From: Adiantum capillus-veneris
Lineage: Eukaryota; Streptophyta; Polypodiopsida; Polypodiales; Pteridaceae
DNA length: 64,000 bases
NCBI GenBank assembly: GCA_014529385.2
Contig: CM043942.1
Location: 64,451,184-64,515,183, forward strand
Direction: 5' to 3'
Position 1 is the stretch's first letter; each line of letters begins with the position of its first letter. The position numbers and the translations under genes are program-made. This document shows, piece by piece, positions 55,285 through 64,000 of the stretch. The notes under the pieces are model-generated. The model worked only from the letters and a program-made list of their open reading frames with translations. It did no database searches and was not told where the DNA came from.

Positions 55285-57370
55285 ACGGCTGATCGATTAG
55301 TGCTCTGAACGTCCACATTGCGTAAATACACAATCTAAACCACTAAAAGACATAGTGCGGACCTTTAGAATTCTAACCGACGAGCTGTAAGGTTGTGTTT
55401 TTTGCATTAGAGCTTGCCGGCAAGTCATATAACTTGCCGACAAGCTCTAATGTAAGCCGCGTTACCTTACGGCTCGCGGAGTAGTGCTCTGAAGGTCCGC
55501 AATGCGTAAATACACAATCTATGACTTCTAGGCAAGCTTTAATGTTTGCCGCATTACCTTACGGCTCGCCGGTTAGTGCTCTGAAGGTCGGAAATGCGTA
55601 AATACACAATCTAAACCACTGAAAGACGCAAGGCAGACCTTTAGAGCACTAACCGGCGAGCCATAAGGTCATGTGGCAAGCATTAGAGCTTGCCGCATTA
55701 CCTTACGGCTCTCCGATTAGTGCTCTGAAGGTCCACCTTGCAAAAATACACAATCTAAACCATTGAAGGATGCAAGGCGGACCTTCAAAGCACTAACTGG
55801 CGAGCTATAAGCTAATGCGCCAAGAATTAGAGCTCTGAAGGTTAGTGCTCTGAAGGTCCACCTTGCGTAAATACACAATCTTAACCACTGAAAGACGCAA
55901 GGCGGACCTTCAGAACACTAACCGGCGAGCCATAAGGTAATGCGGCAAGCATTAGAGTTTGCCGACAAGTCAAGAGCACTAACCGGCAAGCCGTAAGGTA
56001 ATGCGACAAGCATTAGAGCTTGCCGTCAAGGCACACGACTTGCCGGTAAGCTCTAATGCTTGCTGCATTACCTTATGGCTCGCCGGTTAGTGCTCTGAAG
56101 GTCCGCCTTGCATAAATACACAATTTAAACCACTAAAGGACGCAAGGTGGACCTTCAAAGCACTAACCGGCAAGCCGTAACATCATGCGGCAAGCATTAG
56201 AGCTTGCCATCAAGTCAAGAGCACTAACCAGCGAGCCGTAAGGTAAAGTGGCAAGCTCTAATGCTTGCCGCATTACCTTATGGCTCGCCGGTTCCGGTAA
56301 GCTCGGATGACTTGCTAGCAAGCTCTAATGCTTACCACATTACCTTACGGATCGCGGGTTAGTGCTCTGAAGGGCCGCAATGCGTAAATACACAATCTAA
56401 ACCACTAAAAGACGCGAGGCGGATCTTCAGAACACTAACCGACGAGCCGTAAGGTAATGCTTGTCGCATTACCTTACGACTCGCTGATTAGTGCTTTGAA
56501 CGGTCGCATTGCGTAAATGCACAATCTAAACCACTAAAAGACGTAGTGCGGACCTTCAGAACACTAATCGCGAGCCATAAGGTAATGCAGCAAGCATTAG
56601 AGCTTGCCAGCAAGTCATACGACTTGCCGGTAAGCTCTAATGCTTTCCGCATTACCTTACGGCTCGCTCGTTAGTGCTCTGAAGGTCCGCCTTGCGTAAA
56701 TACACAATCTAAACCACTCAAAGATGCAAGGAGGAGCTTCAGAAAACTAACCGACGAGCCGTAAGGTAATGCGGCAAGCATTAGAGCTTGCCGGTAAGTC
56801 CTATAGCTCTAATGCTTGCCGCATTACCTTACGGCTCGTCGGTTAGTTTTCTGAAGGTCCTCCTTGTGTCCTTCACTGGTTTAGATTGTGTATCGGACCT
56901 TCAGAGTACTAATCGGCGAGTCGTAGTATGACTTGCCGGTAAGCTCTAATGCTTGCCGCATTGTCTTACGACTCGCCGGTTAGTGCTCTGAAGGTCTGAT
57001 ACGACTTGCCGGCAAGCTCTAATGCGTGCCACATTACCTTACGGTTCGTCGATTAGTGCTCTGAAGGTCCGCAATGTGTAAATACACAATCTAAACCACT
57101 GAAAGACGCGAGGCGGACCTTCAGAGCACTAACCGACGAGCCGTAAGGTAATGCGACAAGCATTAGATCTTACCGGCAAGTGCGAGCCGTAAGGTAATGC
57201 GACAAGCATTAGAGCTTACCAGATTTTCGGTAAGCTCTAGTGCTTGTCGCATTACCTTACGGCTCGCTGGTTAGTGCTCTGAAGGTCCGCCTTGCATAAA
57301 TACACAATCTAAACCACTGAAAGACGCAAGACGGACCTTCATAACACTAACCGACGAGGCGTAAGGTAAT
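55285..57370. repeat. Hairpin satellite, main block
   Basis: About eleven loops (cacaatctaaaccact) occur here, each between inverted arms of the form aagctctaatgcttgccgc...ccttgcgt. One loop, near 56870-56895, is in the opposite orientation, and one (about 55510) is truncated. Joining palindromes vary in length and some arms are partly deleted. The array stops at 'gtaaggtaatg' where the AT-rich CACTA-associated sequence starts. Confidence 0.93.
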
Positions 57371-58695
57371 GATATGTTAAACAAAATATAGTTAAGTTAA
57401 GCTTGGTTATGATATGTTTTGTTAAACTTAGTTTAATTTATCTTGGTTTAAGAATTGTTAGCTATATGTTAAGTTTATGGTAGATTAGTGCTCACTTTTT
57501 CAAGTTATTATTCGTGGATTTTAGTTATGAAAAGTAATTAATGGTTGCTCACTTTTTCAAGTTATTATTTAATGTTAGTTATGAAAAGTTTTCCTTAATT
57601 AGCACTTTATGATTTAAGGTTTGTTAGTCCTTGCTTACGACTCAAATGTGCATAAAGTAATTTATTTTATGTTTATTTAGATTGAATATGGAGGAAAGAA
57701 TGGCATGTCCTTGTATGCATTGCAAGCATGAGATCTTTCGAAAGCGAAAGATTTGTGATGAACACATACGTAAGAATGGTTTTTTTCCCACAGTACGAGA
57801 ATAAGATCTACGTTTTCAGTCTCATGGCAATGAGATTGGTTACGAGTCTCCTCTCATAGATCTTGCCCCTACCTCATGGACGCAACAAAGAAGGCGAATA
57901 TCGGACGAACCAACACCAATCAAGTCCACACCACAAACGCATGCATGATCCTCCTCTCCAAGCAAACTTATGGTAATGCAAACAATGTTTATGGTTAAAC
58001 TTAATGTTGTTGCTTATGGTTACGCAAGTTTGTTTATGAATAACTTCGTTCGTTCATTTTTATGGTTATAAAATGAGGTTTATGCTTACAGACAGTTATG
58101 TTTATGCAATGATGTTAACAATTTATGGTTAAGTTTATGTACACAATGATGTTTATGTCGGTTGTGCTTGCATGTCTTTGTATGATTTCTTTAGGGTACT
58201 TTTTATAGAGAAGTGGATAAAATCCAATAGGTGGAGTACGTTTGGTGTACTTCTCCTTTTGGACAGACAGTAAGTGCTTGCTGCTATAGTTTATGTAGCA
58301 GCACCTGCACTTGCTGTTTGTCCAAAAAAACATTACAGGTTCAGCCGTCGGTACAGCCGTCTATATAGACGTTGGTATGCCCCTCTATATAGGCGTCGGT
58401 ATGTGTCTCTGTACAGGTGTCAGTATGTGCCTTTGTATATGCATTGGTATGCGCCTTGATATAGCCGTCGGTATGCACCTTTGTATATGCGTCGGTATTT
58501 GCCTCTGTATAGACGTCGATATCTGCCTCGATATAAACGTCTGTAAAGTATTTTAATTCCACCACTTATACCGACGTGTATACTGTTGTTACGATACCGA
58601 TGCTTATTTCAGCGTCTATACCGATGTAGGGGATTTAAAATTCTTTTGTACCCGCGTCGGTATATCCGCGCGCCTTCGTGCGACGTGTTGTAGTG
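57371..58695 (+). mobile_element. CACTA transposon remnant with right terminus
   Basis: Ends in gtgttgtagtg (reverse complement CACTACAACAC), followed by AAA. Subterminal repeats based on cgtcggtatg / cgtctatatag, about 22-24 bp, fill 58335-58670. A transposase fragment lies at 57688. AT-rich low-complexity sequence with 'ttatggtta' words fills 57371-57680 and 57960-58170. The left terminus is not found. It interrupts the minus-strand LTR that continues at 58696. Confidence 0.75.
57688..57951 (+). pseudogene. CACTA transposase-associated domain, N-terminal exon
   Basis: MEERMACPCMHCKHEIFRKR then CDEHIRKNGFFPTVRE and, after a TAA at 57802, FQSHGNE. This is the En/Spm transposase-associated zinc-binding pattern (CPC..C.N......V..HL...GF...Y..W..HGE). 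Continues to a TGA at about 57949, with a possible donor GTAATG shortly after (57971). Only the DNA-binding N-terminus is left; the catalytic region is missing. Confidence 0.8.
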
Positions 58696-59208
58696 AAAAT
58701 TGAGGCGGTTCGGGGTGGGAAGCAAGAGAGGCGACCTCTAAACACCTCTCAAGGCTTCCGTGCTGCTCAATTAGGGCTGGGTCAGCCAGAAGCAAGGAAT
58801 AACAACAAACCCACAACCAAACAAGTGAAGGGACTCCACCTAGTTATGGTGTGTGAACTAGAATTCAAGAGATATTTTGTCACACCCAAGAAGATGCTCC
58901 ACAAAACACACACAAGAAATCTCACACCAAGACACACACCAAATAGAGTTGAGAGAGCTAGAGCAAAGGGAAGAGAGAGAGAGAGAGAGAGAGAAATGGA
59001 ACTTGCGTAATACCTTGTTTGTGACTTGGCAATGGAGATGGTTGGTTATGATGCTATCCTAGAGCTTGTACAAAACTAACTCATGCTTAGTAAATGCTAA
59101 ACATTTCCAGCACACACACACACTATCTTAGGGTGTGGACTGTGGGTGGGCGGTCAGATAGTGGAAGTCCGAGCGGGCAAAAGATAGAGCGCCTATACCC
59201 CAACAATA
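58696..59208 (-). mobile_element. LTR fragment inserted in copia RT
   Basis: At 59208 the copia reading frame stops and the minus strand starts TGTTGGGGTATAGGCGC, a typical LTR start. About 510 bp follow, with a (GA)n run (58975-58997) and CA-rich words, until the CACTA end at 58695. Its other end and target duplication are not in view. The plus-strand frame 58678-59010 in it is not a gene. Confidence 0.55.
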
Positions 59209-59785
59209 ATGTGCTTTTTGATGGACTGTTACAAAAGCCTCATTTGATCAAATGAGTATCATCTTTCTTATACCAAGCACGAAGAGATTGCTTCTATTCA
59301 TACAAAGATTTCTTACATCTATACACTTTATCCTCTTGTCCTTTCTTGACAAAACCGCGAGGCTGCCTTACATAAACTTCCTCAAATATGTCACCATTCA
59401 AGAAAAGCAGTAACAATGTTTGACTAATATACATCCCAACCAAAATAAACTTCCAATGCACATGGAAAATGTACATTAGTCATACGACAAGTGGGAGCAA
59501 AAGTCTCTTCATAATCTATGCCTTTCAGTGCTCTACATAACCCTTTGCAACAAGTCGAGCCTTATAGCGATCAATCTCACCATCTGGCTTGTGTTCCAAG
59601 TTGTAAACCCACTTCGTACCAATGGCCTTTTCTCCAGGAGGAAAATCACAAAAATTCCATGTATCATTTTCTATAAGTGCTTCATATTCAAATTGCATGG
59701 TAGCCATCCAATTTTTTTGAATTTTGTGCTTTATCAAAAGATAGAAGTTACTTAGCATCACGTAATCTAGACACAGCCAAAGCAT
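59208..59785 (-). pseudogene. Copia reverse transcriptase, N-terminal part
   Basis: First block: FEYEALIENDTWNF, GEKAIGTKWVYNLEHKPDG, RYKARLVAKGY (about 59760-59530). Second block after a frameshift: FLNGDIFEEVYVRQPRGFVKK, VYRCKKSLYE, then SLRAWY and GFCNSPSKSTL. All are textbook copia RT words. The sequence ends before the YVDD box, so the catalytic centre is missing. Confidence 0.88.
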
Positions 59786-59879
59786 AACAATCTAATGCAT
59801 AAGATGCATGGCGAGAATCTCAACGAGTACGACTAGACAAAGGTACATCCAATTTACTATTATGCAAAATATGCACCAA

Positions 59880-60049
59880 TGATTTTGGCATACCTCTAGC
59901 CCGCTCATTCTCAGCCCTTTCCTCATCAAGTACATCATGTACATCTGCATAAGTAATAGACTGATGATTTTGGCATACCTCTAGCCCGCTCATTCTCAGC
60001 CCTTTCCTCATCAAGTACATCATGTACATCTGCATAAGTAATAGACTGA
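59880..60049. repeat. 85-bp tandem duplication in the copia spacer
   Basis: Two nearly identical units start with 'tgattttggcatacctctag' at 59880 and 59965. As 85 is not a multiple of three, the second unit is read in a different frame (VHDVLDEERAENERARG appears in both neighbouring open frames). Confidence 0.9.
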
Positions 60050-61495
60050 TTTGTAACATTTTTAGGAACCCCCATAGGCTGGTCATTGGACTCATTGGAA
60101 TTTACATTAGAACTTCCACAATCGAAAATAGGAAACAAAGTGTCATAAATATCATGTGAGCTTACATTAATATCTGTAGTACATGACAACAAGGGTTGAA
60201 TTAAAATCTTCCACAAACACAACATCCCGTGAGACCAACATACACTTTCTCTGTGGATGGTACAACCTGAAACCTTTGCTTTTGGCACTATAATCAACAA
60301 AAATACATTTGATAGCCTTATGATCCAATTTTATGTGTTGTGTTTGTGGTACCAAAGCATATGTCAAACAGCCAAAAACACGCATATGCTCAATAGAAGG
60401 TTTTCTATCATGCCATGCTTCATATGGAGTCATAGATTGCAAAGCTTTTGTAGGACATGTGTTTAGTATATATGTGGCCCACATGATGGCCTCGAGCAAA
60501 AACAAATACAAAAAAGCTTGACTGTTGACCATACACTGTGCCATTTTCATAAGCGACTTGTTTTTCTCTCAGCAACACCATTTTGCTGAGGTGTATATGA
60601 CATTGTACACTGGTTTTTTATTCCACGACTAGCCATAAATGCATTAAATTCATGAGACATATACTTCCCCCTTCATTGGAACGGAGGGTGCCCATAGTAC
60701 ATTTTGAGACATTTTCAGCCATAGCCAAAAATTGCTTGAAGCACAAAAACACTTCAGACTTCGCCTTAAGCAGATACAACCATGCACGCTTGGAGTAATC
60801 ATCAATAAAAGTCACGAAGTAAAGTTAATTTTCCCAAGGACGGAGTTTGCATGAGCGTACAAACATCACTATGCACAAGCTACAAACTGTATGTGGCCCT
60901 AACTCCTGGGGCGTCCACTAGGAAATGTGTAAGATAGCATGTGTGAACAAAATAAGGGATTTATAATTAGGTACATTTATAGAAAAATATACTTACATAA
61001 AGGGTTTTTGTGAGAAAGTAAAAATTTTCATACATAAGGGCTAGTTTTTCACCAAAATGCATAGATAAGGGGTACATATAATACTTGAAAATATACAAGC
61101 AAGGGATTATTTAAATACCTCTTGTTCGCACGTGTTATATGCAGTTTTTACATAGTGGACTCCTTGGGCCCTAGCTAGACCATCCTTTGGAAACTTTGAA
61201 CGATGCATATTGCCCAAAATATAGGTGCTTCAAGAGGAAGCAAAGAAGCAACCATATCATATTTTTGTAAACGAAGCAAACTCACAAAATTCAGATTTCT
61301 AAAATGTGCATGCTAAAATTTTCGAGTGAAATAGCCTTTGAATCTACAAAAGAATTTGTAAATTCTGCCCACACTTGTCATACAAAGTGAGCTTGTACAT
61401 TCCACATCACAAAATGCCTGCTACAACAATCTCATCGTCAAAACTGAGATCATGAACTGTACATCTGTCATCCACAAATTTCACAACAAGACCAA
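60050..61495 (-). pseudogene. Copia integrase
   Basis: The C-terminal part (60167-60550) has EAIMWATYILNTCPTKALQ, TPYEAWHDRKPSIEHMRVFG and CIFVDYSAKSKGFRLYHP, the standard end of copia integrase. The core (60618-60815) has FIDDYSKRAWLYLLKAKSEV, whose Asp is the second metal ligand region, and LRSNEGG, where LRSDNGGE is expected, so the next catalytic Asp is Asn. The zinc finger should lie above 61160 but is poorly preserved. It is interrupted by the TIR element at 60915-61157. Confidence 0.85.
60915..61157. mobile_element. 243-bp CACTA-like MITE in copia integrase
   Basis: Left end CACTAGGAAATG...GTGTGAACAA and the reverse complement of the right end CACTATGTAAAA...GTGCGAACAA form an imperfect TIR of about 35 bp. 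The inside is AT-rich with no ORF. The copia frame is absent across it and resumes beyond. Flanking GTC / GAC extend the inverted repeat, so the target duplication cannot be read with confidence. Confidence 0.7.
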
Positions 61496-61497
61496 GT

Positions 61498-61770
61498 CTA
61501 GCAAGTGTAAATACAAAAAAAAAGATTATTCTTGATCCTAGGTACATAAAATGAATCAACAAGTGTAAAAGAACTTCCATTTACAGTAGTCAACAGAGTC
61601 TTTCTAACTCCTCTGAACGGATAAAAGGCATTGTTGGCACAAGTGACTAAATTCTCACGAGGGACATCCTTAAGAGAGGTAAACAAGTCACGATGAGAGG
61701 TAATCTGCTTTGTAGCACCACTGTCAAAGTACCACACATGAGCATCTACAATAACTGACTAACATGCATC
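61498..61770 (-). pseudogene. Copia protease
   Basis: WYFDSGATKQITSHRDLF (about 61735-61685) is the copia protease site with intact Asp-Ser-Gly-Ala, followed by FYPFRGVRKTLL and SFYVPRIKNNLF (L.VP....NL.S motif). The frame then stops near 61498, where the GAG-pre-integrase region would begin. Confidence 0.85.
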
Positions 61771-62797
61771 ATGGACAGAAGGATCATAAGTGCACTCTGC
61801 ACTAAAAGCCCATTCTGCATCACAATATTCTTTCACAGAAGACTCAACAATAGTTGCATTTGTAGTGGAACCATCAATAGTAGTGGAACCAGCCTCTTTC
61901 TTCTTAGCGTCTTTTGACTTCAACTTAGGACACTACTTGATCAAGTGATCATTAGCTTTACAATAATGGCAATGCATCTTCTTTTTGCCCTTATCACCAA
62001 AATTTCCAGATAAATTGCTACCACCAGAAGCATTTGGAACATGTGATTTACCACTCATAGAAGAATCATGAGAAGTAGCTACATTGTAGTTACAACCTTT
62101 TCTTTGAGCATCAATAAAGGCATGTTCAAGTACACATTGTCTAGTCCTATTTTTTTCTAGAAAACAAGTCTTGCAATAGCAATGTGAATACCGTGTCAAA
62201 CTTGACAACTTCTGGATTTCCTTGCGTCACAAATCTCCAAGTACTAGCAAAAGTTTGACAAGAATCTGGCAAGGTATCAAGAACAGTCTGCACAAGGCAA
62301 CTGTCTAAAATTACTTTGCCTGCAGAAATAAGGTCCTCATTGATATCCTTGACACTAGCAAGGAAAGTGTCCATGTCATCTTTCTACTGCATAATATTTG
62401 ACTCCATCTCTTTACACAGCAATGCAATTTTAGCCTCATTGCGACTCGTATAAAGAACATACAAAAAATCCCAAGCCTGTTTTGTAAATTTCATTGAACT
62501 AATGTGAGAGTAATAGAGTGTTTCACGGACAATGCAATCAATGCATGAGCCTACGCATCTTTTCCATCCCAACGAGCTTGTTCAACCATAGGAAACACAG
62601 TTCTGGCAGTAGCAATCCTACCACCAAAACCTGCGACATCCTCTACATCCTCAAAACAACGATGTACATCAATGCCCTACAAAATGTTCCAAACGCCCTT
62701 TGACACAAGGCCATGTAAGCCCACATAGGGTAATTGTCCCCATTCAATTTTTCCTCAGCAGCAACATCTTCAACACATCTGTGTTGTTGTCAGCCAT
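61771..62797 (-). pseudogene. gag: Copia gag with zinc knuckle
   Basis: Start ATG at 62797 (MADNNTD). In broken frames: KFTKQAWDFLYVLYTSRNEA and LLCKEMESNIMQ (62384-62572), then DTFLASVKDINEDLISAGK, LDTLPDSCQTFAS (62147-62374), the UBN2-type copia gag, and CHYCKANDHLIK.C (about 61975-61945), a CX2CX4HX4C knuckle with one stop. A Lys/Ser/Thr linker leads to protease. Confidence 0.8.
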
Positions 62798-64000
62798 GCG
62801 AATGTGGCACCTAATGCGAAAACTGCCGAAAAGAGGAGAAACCATGTGAGAACAACATGTGCTATACAACACAAACCATAGAAGATTATAAGGGACCTGT
62901 TATGTAAAAAACGACACTGACAAAAAATTTGCACGAAATGACGAAATAGCTTGTATAGTACTACCTGTAGTAGAAAAGGAGGCCGAAATGAGCCGAAATA
63001 AAAAATCTGAGTTGTCAGGGAGTCGATCCATGCATGTTTCAAAGAAATTGACCTCTTGTTTAGCCACTTTATACCAATGCTTGAGTAGGTTGGCAAATAT
63101 GATAAGACATTCTTTTCATAACGTTGGGTGCCCAGTGTCTTTTGGTAATACCAGATTTTGCAAATCCTGCTCTATTTCATTTTTCCTCATTTGACCCTGC
63201 CATTTGATTTATCACCGGATTTTTGCAATCTTCCATACATGCATATTTTGGCATGTCAACTAGAAGCAGTTCCACTTTCATCGCAATTTGCCAAGCTTTG
63301 TAAATCGAAAGTTGTTCTTTTCGGACCCGGTCTCATGTCCTCAATTGGTATTTCTTTCTAAGACCTGAATACAAGAAGGGTGTGGTGGCAACTGGCATTT
63401 AGACCTAACCTATTATGCGGAAATCAATCGAGTAGGCCATTGCCTAAAAAAAAAAATTACCATTCCTTTTAGCACCCCAACTTTTCCTCATATTTTACCG
63501 CTGCCATGGCCTTATCCAGTAGCTTCGCCCAGCAACATTATCCTCCTTTCAATACCCTAGCCGCTTCCATGAACATCTGTTTAGACAAATGTTTGTCGTC
63601 CTTTTTTAAGAATATTGCCTGAGCTATGGATTTCATCAGTCCATGCTGGTACTTCCACTATTTCCGCGTTAATGCTCAGATGCTAGCTCAGACTCTCTCT
63701 TGTAGCTGATACCTTAATGCCTTGTCGTAATTCTGCATCAATTTGTCTTCTATTGCCTCGTCTACGACTTTAAACAGATTTATTAAGCCTGCAGCTTCAA
63801 AATCTGCAGTTTCCTTGGCATTCAGCTTTGCTATATTAAGCTATCAAAATCCATGGATAGAGAGCCAGCTAGCTTTAGTGGATGAGAGCGCAAAAGAAGA
63901 AAATGACGAACTCAAAGACATAGAAGAGGAGAGCACTATGTCTGTTTTGCACACTTCTTTCTTGTTTTGGTTGAGGGCTTTTACCGTACGTAGTCGGAGC
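62798..64000. other. Unassigned end region with weak minus-strand coding trace
   Basis: 62798-63470 shows nothing recognisable beyond a possible copia leader. From about 63860 to 63480 the minus strand has broken frames such as AKLNAKETADFEAAGLINLF, VVDEAIEDKLMQNYDKALRY and KQMFMEAARVLKGG, with protein-like composition (amphipathic helices) but no domain I know. It could be a decayed host-gene or element fragment. Confidence 0.3.

Larger units (their letters stand above)
59208..62797 (-). mobile_element. Ty1/copia retrotransposon (decayed, 3' truncated)
   Basis: On the minus strand the order is gag, knuckle, protease, integrase, reverse transcriptase, which is the copia order (integrase before RT). 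RT is cut at 59208 by another LTR. A 243-bp TIR element sits in integrase, and an 85-bp tandem duplication sits in the integrase-RT spacer. No LTR was recognised upstream of the gag start at 62797. Confidence 0.9.

Noticed and set aside
43885-57370. CRISPR array or tRNA cluster for the hairpin units
   Set aside because: Repeat arms are long inverted repeats with constant loops, no unique spacers, no cloverleaf and no cas genes; eukaryotic context.
42431-58695. One giant CACTA element covering all satellites
   Set aside because: No CACTAC terminus exists at the 42.43-kb junction; left as a question, not a call.
58678-59010. 110-codon plus-strand ORF
   Set aside because: Lies antisense in an LTR fragment; Arg/Glu tail comes from a (GA)n microsatellite.

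Overview
The window looks like nuclear DNA of a land plant with a large, repeat-rich genome. It holds Ty3/gypsy, Ty1/copia and CACTA elements, an initiator-tRNA primer site, plant TATA and splice signals, long microsatellites and tandem satellites. I found no intact host gene, no rRNA or tRNA gene and no CRISPR. Species cannot be set from sequence alone; the old, nested, stop-riddled elements would suit a gymnosperm, fern or lycophyte.

Layout. 0-11 kb: remains of minus-strand LTR elements, including a clear polypurine tract / LTR (TATA, poly-A signal) / primer-site series at 3.0-3.9 kb, a decayed coiled-coil coding region (4.2-7.2 kb) and an integrase-tail plus protease-like fragment (9.4-10.2 kb) beside a CT microsatellite. 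11.2-11.4 kb: a CACTA terminus. 11.45-16.17 kb: a Tat-lineage gypsy element with two RNase H domains, preceded by a pair of small homologous ORFs. 18.0-42.4 kb: one gypsy element ('element B', plus strand) split by three insertions whose target duplications can be read: a complete but dead chromovirus (18773-27949), a 2.0-kb LTR-like unit carrying two small ORFs (28477-30479), and a 5.4-kb LTR-like unit (34961-40343) that itself holds a 1.3-kb TIR element. Gag and pol reading frames of B resume across the last two insertions.

43.0-57.4 kb is dominated by satellites: a 173-bp tandem repeat, then an array of long hairpin units (66-bp arms, 26-nt loop). The hairpin array has been entered by a second copy of the 1.3-kb TIR element (TSD TTA), a gag-protease-only LTR element (45774-52780, TSD GTTCT/GCTCT) and a second copy of the small-ORF unit (53198-55284, TSD GCCGT on its own strand). 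57.4-58.7 kb is a CACTA remnant with a transposase-associated domain and right terminus. 58.7-59.2 kb is a minus-strand LTR fragment that truncates a minus-strand Ty1/copia element (59.2-62.8 kb). The last kilobase has weak minus-strand coding traces only.

The best candidate for something undescribed is the small-ORF cassette. Two homologous proteins of about 70 residues (here A and B) lie back to back with overlapping stop and start codons, at three places in the window. Between the two 2-kb copies I count 12 base differences in the 428-bp coding stretch, 9 silent and 3 replacement, which points to past selection on the proteins. In two copies the cassette sits downstream of a TATA box and a conserved intron; in the third it directly precedes gag. 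I cannot assign a function or a known family.
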